NCBI RefSeq assembly: GCF_003054045.1
Contig: NZ_QBKH01000001.1
Coordinates: 496,001 to 560,000, forward strand
DNA from: Sphingobacterium faecium
Lineage (GTDB): Bacteria > Bacteroidota > Bacteroidia > Sphingobacteriales > Sphingobacteriaceae
Length of the DNA: 64,000 nt
Reading direction: 5' to 3'
In this document: in pieces, positions 45,588 through 54,728 of the stretch
Position numbering within the stretch: the stretch's first letter is position 1
How the letters are laid out: each line of letters starts with the position of its first letter
Made by a program: the position numbers and the translations under genes
The notes under the pieces: model-generated
Told to the model about the DNA's origin: nothing
The model's database searches: none
What the model saw: the letters and a program-made list of their open reading frames with translations, nothing else

Positions 45588-47148
45588 AGAATGGGTTCCA
45601 GAATGGCTTATTAAATTGATCCTATTCAGCTGCTTAATGCCGAGTATGGTCTTATTCTTTTTACCAGGAGCCAATGTGCAGGTTACAGCAGGGTACTACG
45701 GTGCCCAACCAAGTGATGTACAATTTTTGATTATTCTTTTTTATGCTGGATTTGTTGGATTTTATATATTAGAAAGACGCTTTTTTATATTTTTCCCTAT
45801 TAAACGGTATTATATCATCTTCAACTTAGTGCAGATTTTTAATTGTTATTTGATGTATCATATTACCGATATCACATGGGTCTATGGCTTACGTTTTATT
45901 CAGGGTATGCTGTTTGCCAGTGCTGTTAATCTATCCATATCGATGATATTTTCTCGCCTACATAGCGAGCGTGCAAAGGAGGTCAGTTATTCTATCTTTT
46001 TTGGAATGTTACTCTGTAGTTCTCCTTTTAATAGTTTTGTAACGGCCGAATTTATAGATTCATTTAATTTTGATGAATTATACCTCTATGCCGCTTTGGC
46101 ATTTTTACCCGGAATGCTGTTGGTGTTGATATCAATGAAGTCCACGCGACACATCAAGCCTTATCCTTTATTTTCATTGGATTGGGTAAGTTTTATCCTA
46201 TTCAGTGGACCTATTATTGCATTTGGTTACATGATGGTTTACGGTCAAGAGGTGTATTGGTTCTGGGACTGCCATATGCAATTAGCACTGTTTTTAGGAA
46301 TTGTATTATTGCTTTGCTTTGTCATTCGACAATTGACCTTAAAACGTATGTATATGGATATTTCTATTTTTATGAATCGCCGATTTCTTTTGGGTTTGTT
46401 GATTCTATACATGATGTACATCGAACGATTTTCTCTTTCAATTTCCAATCAATATTTTCTGCAGGTACTTAAAGTCGATCCGATCCATCTTTCTTATATG
46501 CAGTGGTTTAATATTTTGGGAATTATTATGGGTGTTTTATTTGCTTTGTACTGGATCGTCGCCCATAAATCAGTCAAATGGATTTGGATACTCGGTTACT
46601 GCTTATTGCTCGCATTTCATCAGATCATGTTTTTTTCATTTGAAAGTGAAGGCAATGATTATAATTTCTGGATTCCCTTATGTATACACGGAATAGGTGT
46701 AGGATTGATCATGGTACCGACGATATTATTTACGATTGCAAGTGTCAAGCCACATCTTGCTGTTTCGGCAGCAGCTATATGTTTGTCTGTACGGTATTTG
46801 GGGTATACTAGTAGTATTGGCTTACAAAATTTCTTTAAATTATTTGAAAGCAATCAACATCAACAGATATTTCAGGATTATTTGCAAAGGAGCAATGTTA
46901 TTTTACAAACTTATTTTGATAAAGAAACTACTAAGCTCATGAAAAATGGTCTTCAATTTCATGAACAGGCGACTGCTGAAAAACTCATAGCGCAGCGCGT
47001 CAATAATCAATCATTCGTTCGTTTTGCAATGGATTATTATGAGTTGATGTCCATGATAAGCATCTGCATATTAATGTTGATTTTCTTATCGCCTTCGCTA
47101 AAGAACATGTACAAAAAACTAAAACAGAATATGGTATCTCCAGCATAA
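45538..47148 (+). CDS. MFS-like transporter with degenerate motifs (EmrB-related)
   Basis: Up to 536 residues with about 12-14 membrane segments. By position (after tolC and emrA) and by length it should be the pump, but the motif A loop reads LERRFFIFFPIKRYY instead of a GxLaDrxGRK form, and the motif C region reads FFGMLLCSSPFNSFVTAEFI without the GPxxGG pattern. RFIQGMLFASAVNLS is kept from motif B. The start is uncertain: ATG at 45538 gives a 50-bp overlap with the adaptor; GTG at 45571 gives 17 bp. The last 100 residues include a long polar loop (KLFESNQHQQIFQDYL) similar to DHA2 pumps. Substrate unknown. Confidence 0.82.
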   Translation: MSMYPLLNIKIVKAIFREWVPEWLIKLILFSCLMPSMVLFFLPGANVQVTAGYYGAQPSDVQFLIILFYAGFVGFYILERRFFIFFPIKRYYIIFNLVQIFNCYLMYHITDITWVYGLRFIQGMLFASAVNLSISMIFSRLHSERAKEVSYSIFFGMLLCSSPFNSFVTAEFIDSFNFDELYLYAALAFLPGMLLVLISMKSTRHIKPYPLFSLDWVSFILFSGPIIAFGYMMVYGQEVYWFWDCHMQLALFLGIVLLLCFVIRQLTLKRMYMDISIFMNRRFLLGLLILYMMYIERFSLSISNQYFLQVLKVDPIHLSYMQWFNILGIIMGVLFALYWIVAHKSVKWIWILGYCLLLAFHQIMFFSFESEGNDYNFWIPLCIHGIGVGLIMVPTILFTIASVKPHLAVSAAAICLSVRYLGYTSSIGLQNFFKLFESNQHQQIFQDYLQRSNVILQTYFDKETTKLMKNGLQFHEQATAEKLIAQRVNNQSFVRFAMDYYELMSMISICILMLIFLSPSLKNMYKKLKQNMVSPA

Positions 47149-47152
47149 TAAA

Positions 47153-47188
47153 AACGCATCCATACCAAGGTTGTAGTATGAATGCGTT
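47153..47188. terminator. hairpin between convergent efflux and MaoC genes
   Basis: AACGCATCCATAC (47153-47165) pairs with GTATGAATGCGTT (47176-47188) with one mismatch. Position between convergent stops supports terminator function. Confidence 0.6.
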
Positions 47189-47196
47189 AACACGTG

Positions 47197-47655
47197 CTAC
47201 AAAAAATGGTAAAGGAATATGACATCACCCACATATGCAGGTTTAGCATTGTCCTTGATCAGTAATGATGCTTCGATAATAACTTTGATTACACCTCTTA
47301 AATTGATCACCGATTTTACTTTTGCTTGTAACTGAACTTCATTATCAACTAATACGGCTTGACCAAATTTTAAATTTTCAATACCATAGTTAATTTCCAT
47401 TTTCACATTTTTTACCTCGGCAATCTGTTTCCACAAATAGGGTATCAGTGAAAGTGTCAAATATCCATGTGCAATAGTCGATTTGAAAGGTCCTTCAGAT
47501 TCTGCTTTTTCTTTATCGACGTGGATCCATTGATGATCCAATGTTGCGTCAGCAAAATTGTTGATTTGTTTCTGATCGATCTTATGCCATTGGGATAATC
47601 CCAAGAGTTTACCCTCATAGGATTTATAGTCTTCGTAGTTGTTTATTGTAACCAT
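47197..47655 (-). CDS. MaoC family (R)-specific hydratase-like protein
   Basis: A 152-residue hotdog-fold protein. The hydratase-2 motif is clear: INNFADATLDHQWIHVDKEK, corresponding to the catalytic F(A)xxxxDxxxxHxD pattern (Asp and His active), followed by FKSTIAHGYLTLSLIP with the overhang Gly. It likely hydrates (R)-3-hydroxyacyl/enoyl-CoA in fatty acid metabolism. Single gene, convergent with the efflux operon. Confidence 0.92.
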   Translation of the reverse strand: MVTINNYEDYKSYEGKLLGLSQWHKIDQKQINNFADATLDHQWIHVDKEKAESEGPFKSTIAHGYLTLSLIPYLWKQIAEVKNVKMEINYGIENLKFGQAVLVDNEVQLQAKVKSVINLRGVIKVIIEASLLIKDNAKPAYVGDVIFLYHFL

Positions 47656-47877
47656 ATATATTTGATATGTTAGTTGAAAGTTGACTAATCTTGTTATTTG
47701 AAATAGTTTTTTTGAATTAATATAGCGAATATATAATAAAATTAGATTATCCTTAAATGAAAAATGGTATAAAAATCAAATGTACTTAATCACACACTAT
47801 TTTTAATTTCACTATATAAGGAAGATTTTCATTTTGCAGATACTCTTACTCTTAAAATATGTTATTTTTATAGCAGA

Positions 47878-48414
47878 ATGATGTTAGGTATTATGCGAGT
47901 ATATAAAACATATATAAGTTGGATTTTCATGCTATTTGGATTGTTTTTTTTATCATTCATAGATTCAAAAAATATAAAAATGGAATTTTCCACATCACAA
48001 GTCATGTATCATGCATTATTCCAAAATAGCGCAGGAACAGAGATCAATCTACGTGACCTAAAAGGGAAGGTAGTGGTGATTAATTATTGGGCAAGATGGT
48101 GTGCCCCTTGCTTAGCAGAAATGCCTGCCCTAAATCAATTGTATCTAGAACTAAAAGATAATAAAAATATTATTTTCATGGCAGTAGATATGGATCGAGA
48201 TGTACATCAAGCGACAAGGTTTATGGAAAAAAGAAAATTCAGTATTCCAGTGTATCAGATTCATTCACAACTTCACGAAGATTTAGATACCAGATCTATA
48301 CCCACAACGATTATATTGGATAAAAAAGGATTGTTAGTGAATAAACATATCGGTACGATGAATTTTAAATCTCTCAAGTTCAAAGAAGCTTTGATTCAGC
48401 TCACTGAGGAATAA
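47878..48414 (+). CDS. TlpA-like thiol-disulfide oxidoreductase
   Basis: A 178-residue protein with an N-terminal membrane anchor (residues about 12-29, YISWIFMLFGLFFLSFID) and a thioredoxin fold. The redox motif is W74-C75-A-P-C78 in INYWARWCAPCLAEMP, as in TlpA/ResA proteins, and the cis-Pro lies in SIPTTIILDKKG. It probably works in the periplasm, keeping thiols reduced or assisting cytochrome c maturation, although no ccm/res genes are adjacent. The start at 47878 or five codons later (Met6) cannot be decided. Confidence 0.9.
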   Translation: MMLGIMRVYKTYISWIFMLFGLFFLSFIDSKNIKMEFSTSQVMYHALFQNSAGTEINLRDLKGKVVVINYWARWCAPCLAEMPALNQLYLELKDNKNIIFMAVDMDRDVHQATRFMEKRKFSIPVYQIHSQLHEDLDTRSIPTTIILDKKGLLVNKHIGTMNFKSLKFKEALIQLTEE

Positions 48415-48520
48415 TTATAAATTTAAAGTTTAGGTATTTCAAAATAGTTGTATTATCATTTTTCAGAGCAAAAATCGTGAATTGTCCTGCAGATTAAAAA
48501 TAAAATTGCTCCAAATTAAT

Positions 48521-48554
48521 CTGCCTTCAGAAAGAGAAAAATTTCTGAAGGCAG
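48521..48554. terminator. hairpin between convergent TlpA-like and PEP-mutase-like genes
   Basis: CTGCCTTCAGAAA (48521-48533) and TTTCTGAAGGCAG (48542-48554), perfect 13-bp stem, 8-base loop. Confidence 0.7.
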
Positions 48555-48625
48555 TAATATGGTATTAAGTTAAAATTGTTGAGGTAAGGACCTTGGTTGT
48601 TTAAAACCTTTGGAGCTATCAATAA

Positions 48626-49375
48626 TTATTTGGGGAGCTTCGGGTTAATCAAAAAATCATGAAATAATTTGGTGTTTTTAGCCACTAAATATTCATATAT
48701 TTTTGCGCCATGGCTTAGCCTTTTGACCCCAAGGTCTCCTAATATAGGTGCTTTTGGAAGCTTGTCCGTTAAAAATAAATTGAGCGGTAATGTTGTTGCA
48801 CTGACGATTTGTTGAATATCCGCTTTAGTTTCTGCTAAAGGAACAAATAAACCATCTGCACCTGCCTGATTATATATTTGTGCTCTTTTTATAGTTTCTT
48901 CAAGGGCACTTTGGTGTTTCGTCGTGTACGTATCTGTTCGGGCATTAATGAAAATATTTTTAGTCATGGCTTTAATCGCCGAAATTTTATCTGCTAACAA
49001 ATTTGATTCCCCAAGTTTACGAGCTGATTTAACAACTTTTCCATCTTCTAGATTAATTCCCACAACACCCAAATCGACTAATTGCTTGACAGATTTGGCT
49101 ACCTGATCAGGATCATCCGAATAACCCGATTCAAAATCTACAGAAACAGGTACTTTGACTGATTTTACAATTCTTTCCACTATAAAAAGTAAGTCATCTA
49201 CAGGGATCTGCTCCCCATCTGCATAACCAAGTGAATTGGCTATAGCGTGACTGGAGCTTCCTAATGCTTGAAATCCCGATGATTCTGCAATCTTTGCGCT
49301 CTGTGCATCCCACACATTTCCTAATATAAGAATATCATGCTGTTGATGTAGTTTTGTAAATTTCGAATATGACAT
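48626..49375 (-). CDS. isocitrate lyase/PEP mutase family protein
   Basis: A 249-residue TIM barrel. Family motifs: ILILGNVWDAQSAKIAESSG at the N-terminus, ALGSSSHAIANSLGYADGE, the Mg2+ site VSVDFESGYSDDP (Asp and Glu), VGINLEDG, and FINARTDTY. The lyase hallmark KKCGH of isocitrate lyase is absent, and the loop reads KVVKSARKLGE, so a carboxyphosphonoenolpyruvate mutase-like or oxaloacetate/2-methylisocitrate-type activity is uncertain. Cytoplasmic. Alone in its unit. Confidence 0.87.
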   Translation of the reverse strand: MSYSKFTKLHQQHDILILGNVWDAQSAKIAESSGFQALGSSSHAIANSLGYADGEQIPVDDLLFIVERIVKSVKVPVSVDFESGYSDDPDQVAKSVKQLVDLGVVGINLEDGKVVKSARKLGESNLLADKISAIKAMTKNIFINARTDTYTTKHQSALEETIKRAQIYNQAGADGLFVPLAETKADIQQIVSATTLPLNLFLTDKLPKAPILGDLGVKRLSHGAKIYEYLVAKNTKLFHDFLINPKLPK

Positions 49376-49446
49376 ATCGTTTTATTTTTATTGTAAAACA
49401 TATAATCCTATCAAATTGTTTGTCAACCAACAGTAAAAGCATGTGC

Positions 49447-50373
49447 TTACTTTTCAGAAAGCCCAAATATTGCCACATGCTTATTTTTAATGTAAAGGTT
49501 CAGCGTCTGTTCAGCAATATCATAATGAAGATCTTTGTTCTCAAGGACTTGATATAGATCTGCTTCAATATTCTGTCCCATACAGGCACGCATGGTGGTG
49601 CCTAGGTTTGGAAATGAAATTTTATTACTACTTATCAGAAATGGTCCGAAGAAATTATTACAGCTGGAGTTGCCCGAGATACGACCATTTTCTGCATCAA
49701 ATAGGAGAAAAGCATGGTATTTGGATACTTCTTTTCCATTTAAGCTAATCAATTTCCATTTGAATTTTGATAAGAAAACAGCTGCGGTAGGTAGAGAGAG
49801 CTTGCTTTTACTAGCTGATTTGCTCACGACTTTTACTAAATCATATCGATATACTGAAGCATCTTGTGGTGGGTTTTCTAGCTTTGTACGATTAACGATT
49901 ATTTTGTATGTGTATCCCTCTTCATACTCCAAACCTTTGATATGATCATAAAAATACTCCCATTTATCATTCGGGTTAAATTTAACCATTAGACATTTCA
50001 TTTGTCCCGCTCCTTGACAGTCTACTCTTTTGTCATTGATTTCCATAGTGAGCTGTTCCCCTTTCATCAGTGATTTTTGTACTACTTTTACAAGTGAGTA
50101 GCGATAATTGGATTTATTGGGTTCAACGTTTGTTAATTTTGTTCTTCTCACACGCAGTTCATAGCTATAATTGGGATCATAGTAAAACGACTCGATATTA
50201 GCGTAAAAAGGTTCCCAGTCTGCACTGTTATAGTATTTAACTTGTAGTGCTTGTTCGTTTGGAATGCCACCTTTCATTTTAATAGTAAAATCGTTTGTCT
50301 GTGCCCATGATGTTAAACTCACTATAGTGAGGGACAAAAATAAGAGTGCCGAGAATTTGATCATATACTTCAT
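49447..50373 (-). CDS. secreted protein with two DUF4377-like domains and a META domain
   Basis: A 308-residue protein with a signal peptide (LLFLSLTIVSLTSWAQ, cleavage near WAQ-T). Two related segments follow: residues about 30-95 (WEPFYANIESFYYDPNYSYE) and about 100-175 (RVDCQGAGQMKCLMVK, EYFYDHIKGLEYEEGYTYKI). The second has the DUF4377 pattern with two Cys; the first has lost them. Residues about 195-305 form a META/HslJ-like domain (WKLISLNGKEV, FDAENGRISGNSSCNNFFG, TTMRACMG). DUF4377+META proteins are periplasmic stress or resistance-associated proteins of unknown action. The internal duplication is unusual. Confidence 0.85.
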   Translation of the reverse strand: MKYMIKFSALLFLSLTIVSLTSWAQTNDFTIKMKGGIPNEQALQVKYYNSADWEPFYANIESFYYDPNYSYELRVRRTKLTNVEPNKSNYRYSLVKVVQKSLMKGEQLTMEINDKRVDCQGAGQMKCLMVKFNPNDKWEYFYDHIKGLEYEEGYTYKIIVNRTKLENPPQDASVYRYDLVKVVSKSASKSKLSLPTAAVFLSKFKWKLISLNGKEVSKYHAFLLFDAENGRISGNSSCNNFFGPFLISSNKISFPNLGTTMRACMGQNIEADLYQVLENKDLHYDIAEQTLNLYIKNKHVAIFGLSEK

Positions 50374-50422
50374 TTGTAAATAGAAAACGGTGTATCCTTA
50401 AAAATTATTGTATTTTTAAGGT

Positions 50423-51304
50423 ATGAATCACTTAAGCAAAGTTATTGTTTTTTACTTTTTATTCTTACAATTACAAGTTGGGTATAGTCAAGTTAATGCG
50501 CCGCTGTTTAATCCACAAAAGGCATTGGGTGAAATTATCGATAAGCAGTTAAGTGAATTATCAGGTATTATCAGAGCAAATCAATCGTCCTATTTTTGGG
50601 TACATAACGATAGCGGTGATGATGCACGTATTTATTTGATCAATAAGAAAGGTAAATTAATGTGCAGTTATCAATTGGAATCTATTGATGTCAAAGACTG
50701 TGAAGATATAGCCAGAGTGATGATCAATGGAAAATCATTTTTAATCTTAGCAGATATCGGTGATAATCGAGCCCATCGTAAACATGTGAAGTTGTATATA
50801 TTTCCCGAGCCTGTTTATGAAGATGGTGATCTTTCAATAGTCATCCCAAAACGTGAAATTCGTACCATCACGTTGCAATATAAAGATGGACCTAGAGATG
50901 CTGAAGCCTTATTTGTTGACCCAATAGATCGTCAGCTCTATATCGTTTCAAAAAGAGATTTTCAATCTACGGTTTATAAGTCTAACGTATTTAACGATAT
51001 TAAAAAGAACTTTAGCATATTGACCCCTGTTCAGAAATTACCATTCACTTTTGTGACATCTGCAGATATTAGTCCTTCAGGAGATGCTGTTTTGATTAAA
51101 AATCTGACACAGATTTTCTATTGGAAAAGAAAAAGGAGTGAATCGATTGAAGAAACTTTATCTAAAAAACCTATATCCATTCCTTATGAAGTTGAGCCGC
51201 AGGGAGAAGCTATTGCTTTTGGTCTAGAAGGTGAGGGGTTTTACACTGTAAGTGAACGTCCATTTGGATTAAAATCATATCTTTATTTTTTTGAAAAACG
51301 ATAA
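50423..51304 (+). CDS. secreted beta-propeller-like protein
   Basis: A 293-residue protein with a signal peptide (VIVFYFLFLQLQVGYSQ). I do not recognise a named family. Repeating short motifs every 40-50 residues suggest a propeller: ELSGIIRANQSSYFWVHNDS, DCEDIARVMINGKSFLILAD, GPRDAEALFVDPIDRQLYIV, TSADISPSGDAVLIK, PQGEAIAFGLEGEGFYTVSE. The acidic motifs (SGDD, DCED, DAEA, GEAIAF) resemble those of phytase/SdiA-regulated-like propellers that bind metals. The esterase gene begins 4 bp downstream, so the two are one unit and may act on related extracellular material. Confidence 0.72.
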   Translation: MNHLSKVIVFYFLFLQLQVGYSQVNAPLFNPQKALGEIIDKQLSELSGIIRANQSSYFWVHNDSGDDARIYLINKKGKLMCSYQLESIDVKDCEDIARVMINGKSFLILADIGDNRAHRKHVKLYIFPEPVYEDGDLSIVIPKREIRTITLQYKDGPRDAEALFVDPIDRQLYIVSKRDFQSTVYKSNVFNDIKKNFSILTPVQKLPFTFVTSADISPSGDAVLIKNLTQIFYWKRKRSESIEETLSKKPISIPYEVEPQGEAIAFGLEGEGFYTVSERPFGLKSYLYFFEKR

Positions 51305-51308
51305 TATA

Positions 51309-52151
51309 ATGAACAAGTGTATCAAGTCTTGGCTAGTGAGCCTTATTTTCATCTTTATCTGCGGCAATATCCAAGCTGCAACAGTAGATACCCTAAATAT
51401 CAATAGTAAAAGTATGTCAAAAGCAATAAAAACAGTGATTGTGCTTCCTGACAAATATAATCCAGCAGAACAATATCCCGTATTATACCTGCTGCATGGC
51501 TATAGTGGAAGATATGATAATTGGGTAAATAATGCTCCAGAGATCAAAAAACTTGTCGATATCTATAATTACATTGTCGTATGTCCAGATGGAGGATTTG
51601 ATAGTTGGTACTGGGATATAAAAGGAGATAAAAACTATCAGTACGATACATTTGTCAGTCAAGAACTGATCCTTTATATGGATACACATTATGCGACAAA
51701 GAAAGATCGCTCGGGACGTGGGATAACTGGATTAAGTATGGGAGGACATGGTGCGATGACCTTAGCTATCAACCATCAAGCGACATATGGTGCAGCAGGC
51801 AGTACTTCTGGCGGATTGGATATTCGCCCTTTTCCTATGAATTGGAATATTAAAAGTAGGATTGGAACATACTCGACTCAACCGATGGAATGGGAAGCAA
51901 AATCCGTAATTAATTTGATCCATTTACTTGAGCCAAATCGCTTAGAATTAATCATAGATTGCGGTAAAGAAGATTTCTTTTATAAAGTGAATTTGGCAAT
52001 ACACGATAAATTAGATTATCACAATATAGCACATACATTTATCACACGGTCAGGAGCCCATAACTGGGGTTACTGGTCTAAATCAATCATTTATCAAATG
52101 GCATTTTTCCATGAGTTTTTTAATAAAAAAGGGGATTCGAAAAAAAATTAA
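51309..52151 (+). CDS. exported esterase (esterase D / feruloyl esterase-like)
   Basis: A 280-residue alpha/beta hydrolase from the ATG at 51309 (the longer frame overlaps the preceding stop). Signal peptide MNKCIKSWLVSLIFIFICGN. The family features are visible: YPVLYLLHGYSGRYDNWV, CPDGGFDSWYWD, nucleophile GLSMGGHGAM (GxSxG), Asp in LIIDCGKEDFF and the terminal His in SGAHNWGYW. This is the putative-esterase family of acetyl/feruloyl/S-formylglutathione hydrolases. A polysaccharide de-esterification role is plausible. Second gene of a two-gene unit, closed at 52233. Confidence 0.9.
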   Translation: MNKCIKSWLVSLIFIFICGNIQAATVDTLNINSKSMSKAIKTVIVLPDKYNPAEQYPVLYLLHGYSGRYDNWVNNAPEIKKLVDIYNYIVVCPDGGFDSWYWDIKGDKNYQYDTFVSQELILYMDTHYATKKDRSGRGITGLSMGGHGAMTLAINHQATYGAAGSTSGGLDIRPFPMNWNIKSRIGTYSTQPMEWEAKSVINLIHLLEPNRLELIIDCGKEDFFYKVNLAIHDKLDYHNIAHTFITRSGAHNWGYWSKSIIYQMAFFHEFFNKKGDSKKN

Positions 52152-52232
52152 TAAATGATTGGCTATTTTGAATAAATGATATAAATTTGTAATATTGAAA
52201 TCTTTATTAATTTATTATAAACTTAATGATAC

Positions 52233-52262
52233 AAAGCCTTGCTAACCACAAGGCTTTTTTTA
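52233..52262 (+). terminator. terminator of the propeller-esterase unit
   Basis: AAAGCCTTG, loop CTAACCA, CAAGGCTTT with a T-tail. It overlaps the promoter of the following TonB receptor gene. Confidence 0.85.
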
Positions 52263-52268
52263 TCTTTG
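52239..52268 (+). promoter_or_regulatory. promoter of the TonB receptor-DUF4249 operon
   Basis: TTG (52239-52241), a 19-bp spacer and TATCTTTG (52261-52268); the ATG is at 52292. The -33 is in the left arm of the upstream terminator and the -7 begins at its T-tail. Confidence 0.65.
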
Positions 52269-52291
52269 GTAAAAATCACTAACTTAATATA

Positions 52292-54628
52292 ATGTCACGA
52301 TTACTACGACCTATCCTTTTTATCTTTTTCTGTTTCTTCCTTAATTTTTCTCTCACTTTTGCACAAAGTAAATTTCAATATTCCGGATATATTAAGAATG
52401 CATCGAATGGGGAGACACTTATAGGTGCGGTTGTGCGAGATCTGAATTCGAGTCAGATTGCAAGAACCAATAATTATGGTTTTTATTCGATTCAGTTGCC
52501 GGCGGGTAGCCAATCTATCGCTATATCTTATGTTGGTTTTGATGAGCGCACGTTCGATGTAGTTATCGATCGAGATTGTGTATTAAACGTAGACATGACC
52601 CCTGCTGGACGCAAGTTGGAAGAAGTGGTCGTATCTGGTCGAAGAAAGATTGGAAATGTTTCGGGTGTGCAGACCGGATTAGTGAAGTTGGAGATTAAGG
52701 ATATTAAGAATATTCCTGTTGTTTTTGGCGAGCAAGATGTGTTAAAGACCATTCAACTATTACCCGGCGTTACCAGCGGTGGAGAGGGATCCAGTTCTTT
52801 CTATGTTCGTGGTGGCGGTGGCGATCAAAATTTAATATTATTGGATGAGGCTGCTGTTTATAATGCTTCACACCTTTTTGGTTTTTTCTCTACATTTAAT
52901 TCGGATGCGATCAAGGATGTTAATTTTTATAAAGGTGGTATGCCTGCCCATTTTGGAGGAAAGGTGTCTTCCGTTATGGATATCAATATGATTGATGGTA
53001 ATAATAAAGAATTTGGTGTAGAAGGGGGGATTGGACTGATCGCTTCGAGGTTAAAAGTAGAAGGGCCTATAGTCAAAGATAAGGGCTCTTTTATGATTAG
53101 TGGACGTAGAACATATGCTGATCTATTCTTAAAACTATCAAAGGATGAAGATATCAATAAAAGTAAATTATTTTTCTATGATCTAAACGCTAAGGTAAAT
53201 TACCGTTTTAATGATAAAAACTCCGTGTTTTTGTCTGGCTATTTCGGGAAAGATGCAATGGCTTACAGTGACTTATTTGATTTCAACTGGGGCAATGCTA
53301 CTGGAACGGTGCGCTGGAATCATGTGTGGAACAGTAAGCTGTTTAGTAACACCACGTTTATTTATAGTGACTTTAACTATAATGTGAATATCGAAGACAA
53401 TTCAAATTTTAAGATCACTTCTAAAATTGAAAATATAAATTTAAAACAAGACTTCCAATATTATCCAAATAACGATCACCAGATTAGATTTGGATTACAA
53501 GCATCTGCGCAAACCATTCGCCCAGCTAGTCTGTATGGAGGAGAAGGATCAGCCGTTAATACCATTGAGATTGAACCAAGAAAAGGATTAGAGACCGCAG
53601 TTTATATATCAGATGAGTGGACACTTTCAGATAAATTTAAAGCACTATATGGTCTAAGGGTGAATAATTACAGTATGTTGGGACCCGGTACCATCTATAG
53701 TTTTGATGCCGATGGAAATCAAACGGCTAAGACCCTTTATGATAAAAATGATGTGATTCAAAATTACCTCACTTTGGAACCTCGACTATCGTTAAACTAT
53801 ATGTTCAATGAAAATCAGAGTATTAAAGCCTCATTAAATCGTAATTCTCAAAATTTACATCAATTAACAAATACAACTTCAAGTCTTCCAACGGATCAAT
53901 TTGTGTTAAGTTCCAATAATATTAAACCACAATTGGCAAATCAGATCTCATTGGGATATTTTCAAAATTTCGATAATGCGAAGTATGAAGCTTCTGTGGA
54001 AGCCTATTATAAAGATCTAAAAAATCAGATTGATTTTAAAAATGGTGCTGATTTGCAAGCAAATGAAATGTTGGATGGAGAACTTCTATTTGGTAAGGGT
54101 AGAGCTTATGGTATCGAATGGTTTTTGAAGAAAAATAAAGGGAAATTGACAGGTTGGTTAAGTTATACCTTATCAAAAAGTGAGCGTCAATTTGATCAGA
54201 TCAATGGTGGAGAGTGGTTCAACGCACGACAAGATAAAACCCATAATGTAGCTGTAGTTGCGATGTATAAATTAACAGAGAAATGGACATTAGGATCTAC
54301 CTTTGTTTACTATACGGGTGATGCTGTTACATTTCCTTCTGGAAAATACCAAGTCGATGGCAAAACGTTATTTTATTACACAGATCGTAACAGTTACCGA
54401 ATGCCTAACTATCATCGTTTAGATATATCTGCAACCTATGATCCTGGAGCGAAGTTAAATAAGCGATATTCCTCTTCTTGGTCATTTGGGCTTTACAATG
54501 CATACAATAGAAAAAATGCATACCTAATTGATTTTAGAGAAAATGAAGATAATCCAAATATTACAGAAGCTTATCGTATTGCACTTTTTGGTGTAATTCC
54601 TTCTGTAACCTGGAATTTTAAATTTTAA
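52292..54628 (+). CDS. TonB-dependent receptor with carboxypeptidase-like and plug domains
   Basis: A 778-residue protein with a signal peptide (LFIFFCFFLNFSLTFAQ). Residues about 30-110 form CarboxypepD_reg (YSGYIKNASNGETLIGAVVR, SYVGFDERTFDVV), about 115-240 the plug (VFGEQDVLKTIQLLPGVTSG, SSSFYVRGGGGDQNLILLDE, GGMPAHFGGKVSSVMDI) and the rest a barrel ending WNFKF with the terminal aromatic residue. No SusD gene follows; instead a DUF4249 lipoprotein gene lies downstream, the usual partner of this receptor type. The substrate is unknown. The gene is driven by a promoter that overlaps the upstream terminator. Confidence 0.93.
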   Translation: MSRLLRPILFIFFCFFLNFSLTFAQSKFQYSGYIKNASNGETLIGAVVRDLNSSQIARTNNYGFYSIQLPAGSQSIAISYVGFDERTFDVVIDRDCVLNVDMTPAGRKLEEVVVSGRRKIGNVSGVQTGLVKLEIKDIKNIPVVFGEQDVLKTIQLLPGVTSGGEGSSSFYVRGGGGDQNLILLDEAAVYNASHLFGFFSTFNSDAIKDVNFYKGGMPAHFGGKVSSVMDINMIDGNNKEFGVEGGIGLIASRLKVEGPIVKDKGSFMISGRRTYADLFLKLSKDEDINKSKLFFYDLNAKVNYRFNDKNSVFLSGYFGKDAMAYSDLFDFNWGNATGTVRWNHVWNSKLFSNTTFIYSDFNYNVNIEDNSNFKITSKIENINLKQDFQYYPNNDHQIRFGLQASAQTIRPASLYGGEGSAVNTIEIEPRKGLETAVYISDEWTLSDKFKALYGLRVNNYSMLGPGTIYSFDADGNQTAKTLYDKNDVIQNYLTLEPRLSLNYMFNENQSIKASLNRNSQNLHQLTNTTSSLPTDQFVLSSNNIKPQLANQISLGYFQNFDNAKYEASVEAYYKDLKNQIDFKNGADLQANEMLDGELLFGKGRAYGIEWFLKKNKGKLTGWLSYTLSKSERQFDQINGGEWFNARQDKTHNVAVVAMYKLTEKWTLGSTFVYYTGDAVTFPSGKYQVDGKTLFYYTDRNSYRMPNYHRLDISATYDPGAKLNKRYSSSWSFGLYNAYNRKNAYLIDFRENEDNPNITEAYRIALFGVIPSVTWNFKF

Positions 54629-54728
54629 TGATGTAGCCATCATGGAACACTAGAAGTCAGATAATGATTATCCTTAGCTGCCCCATGATCGTTAAATCCC
54701 TTATAAAGAATAAAATATTTTGACAAAA

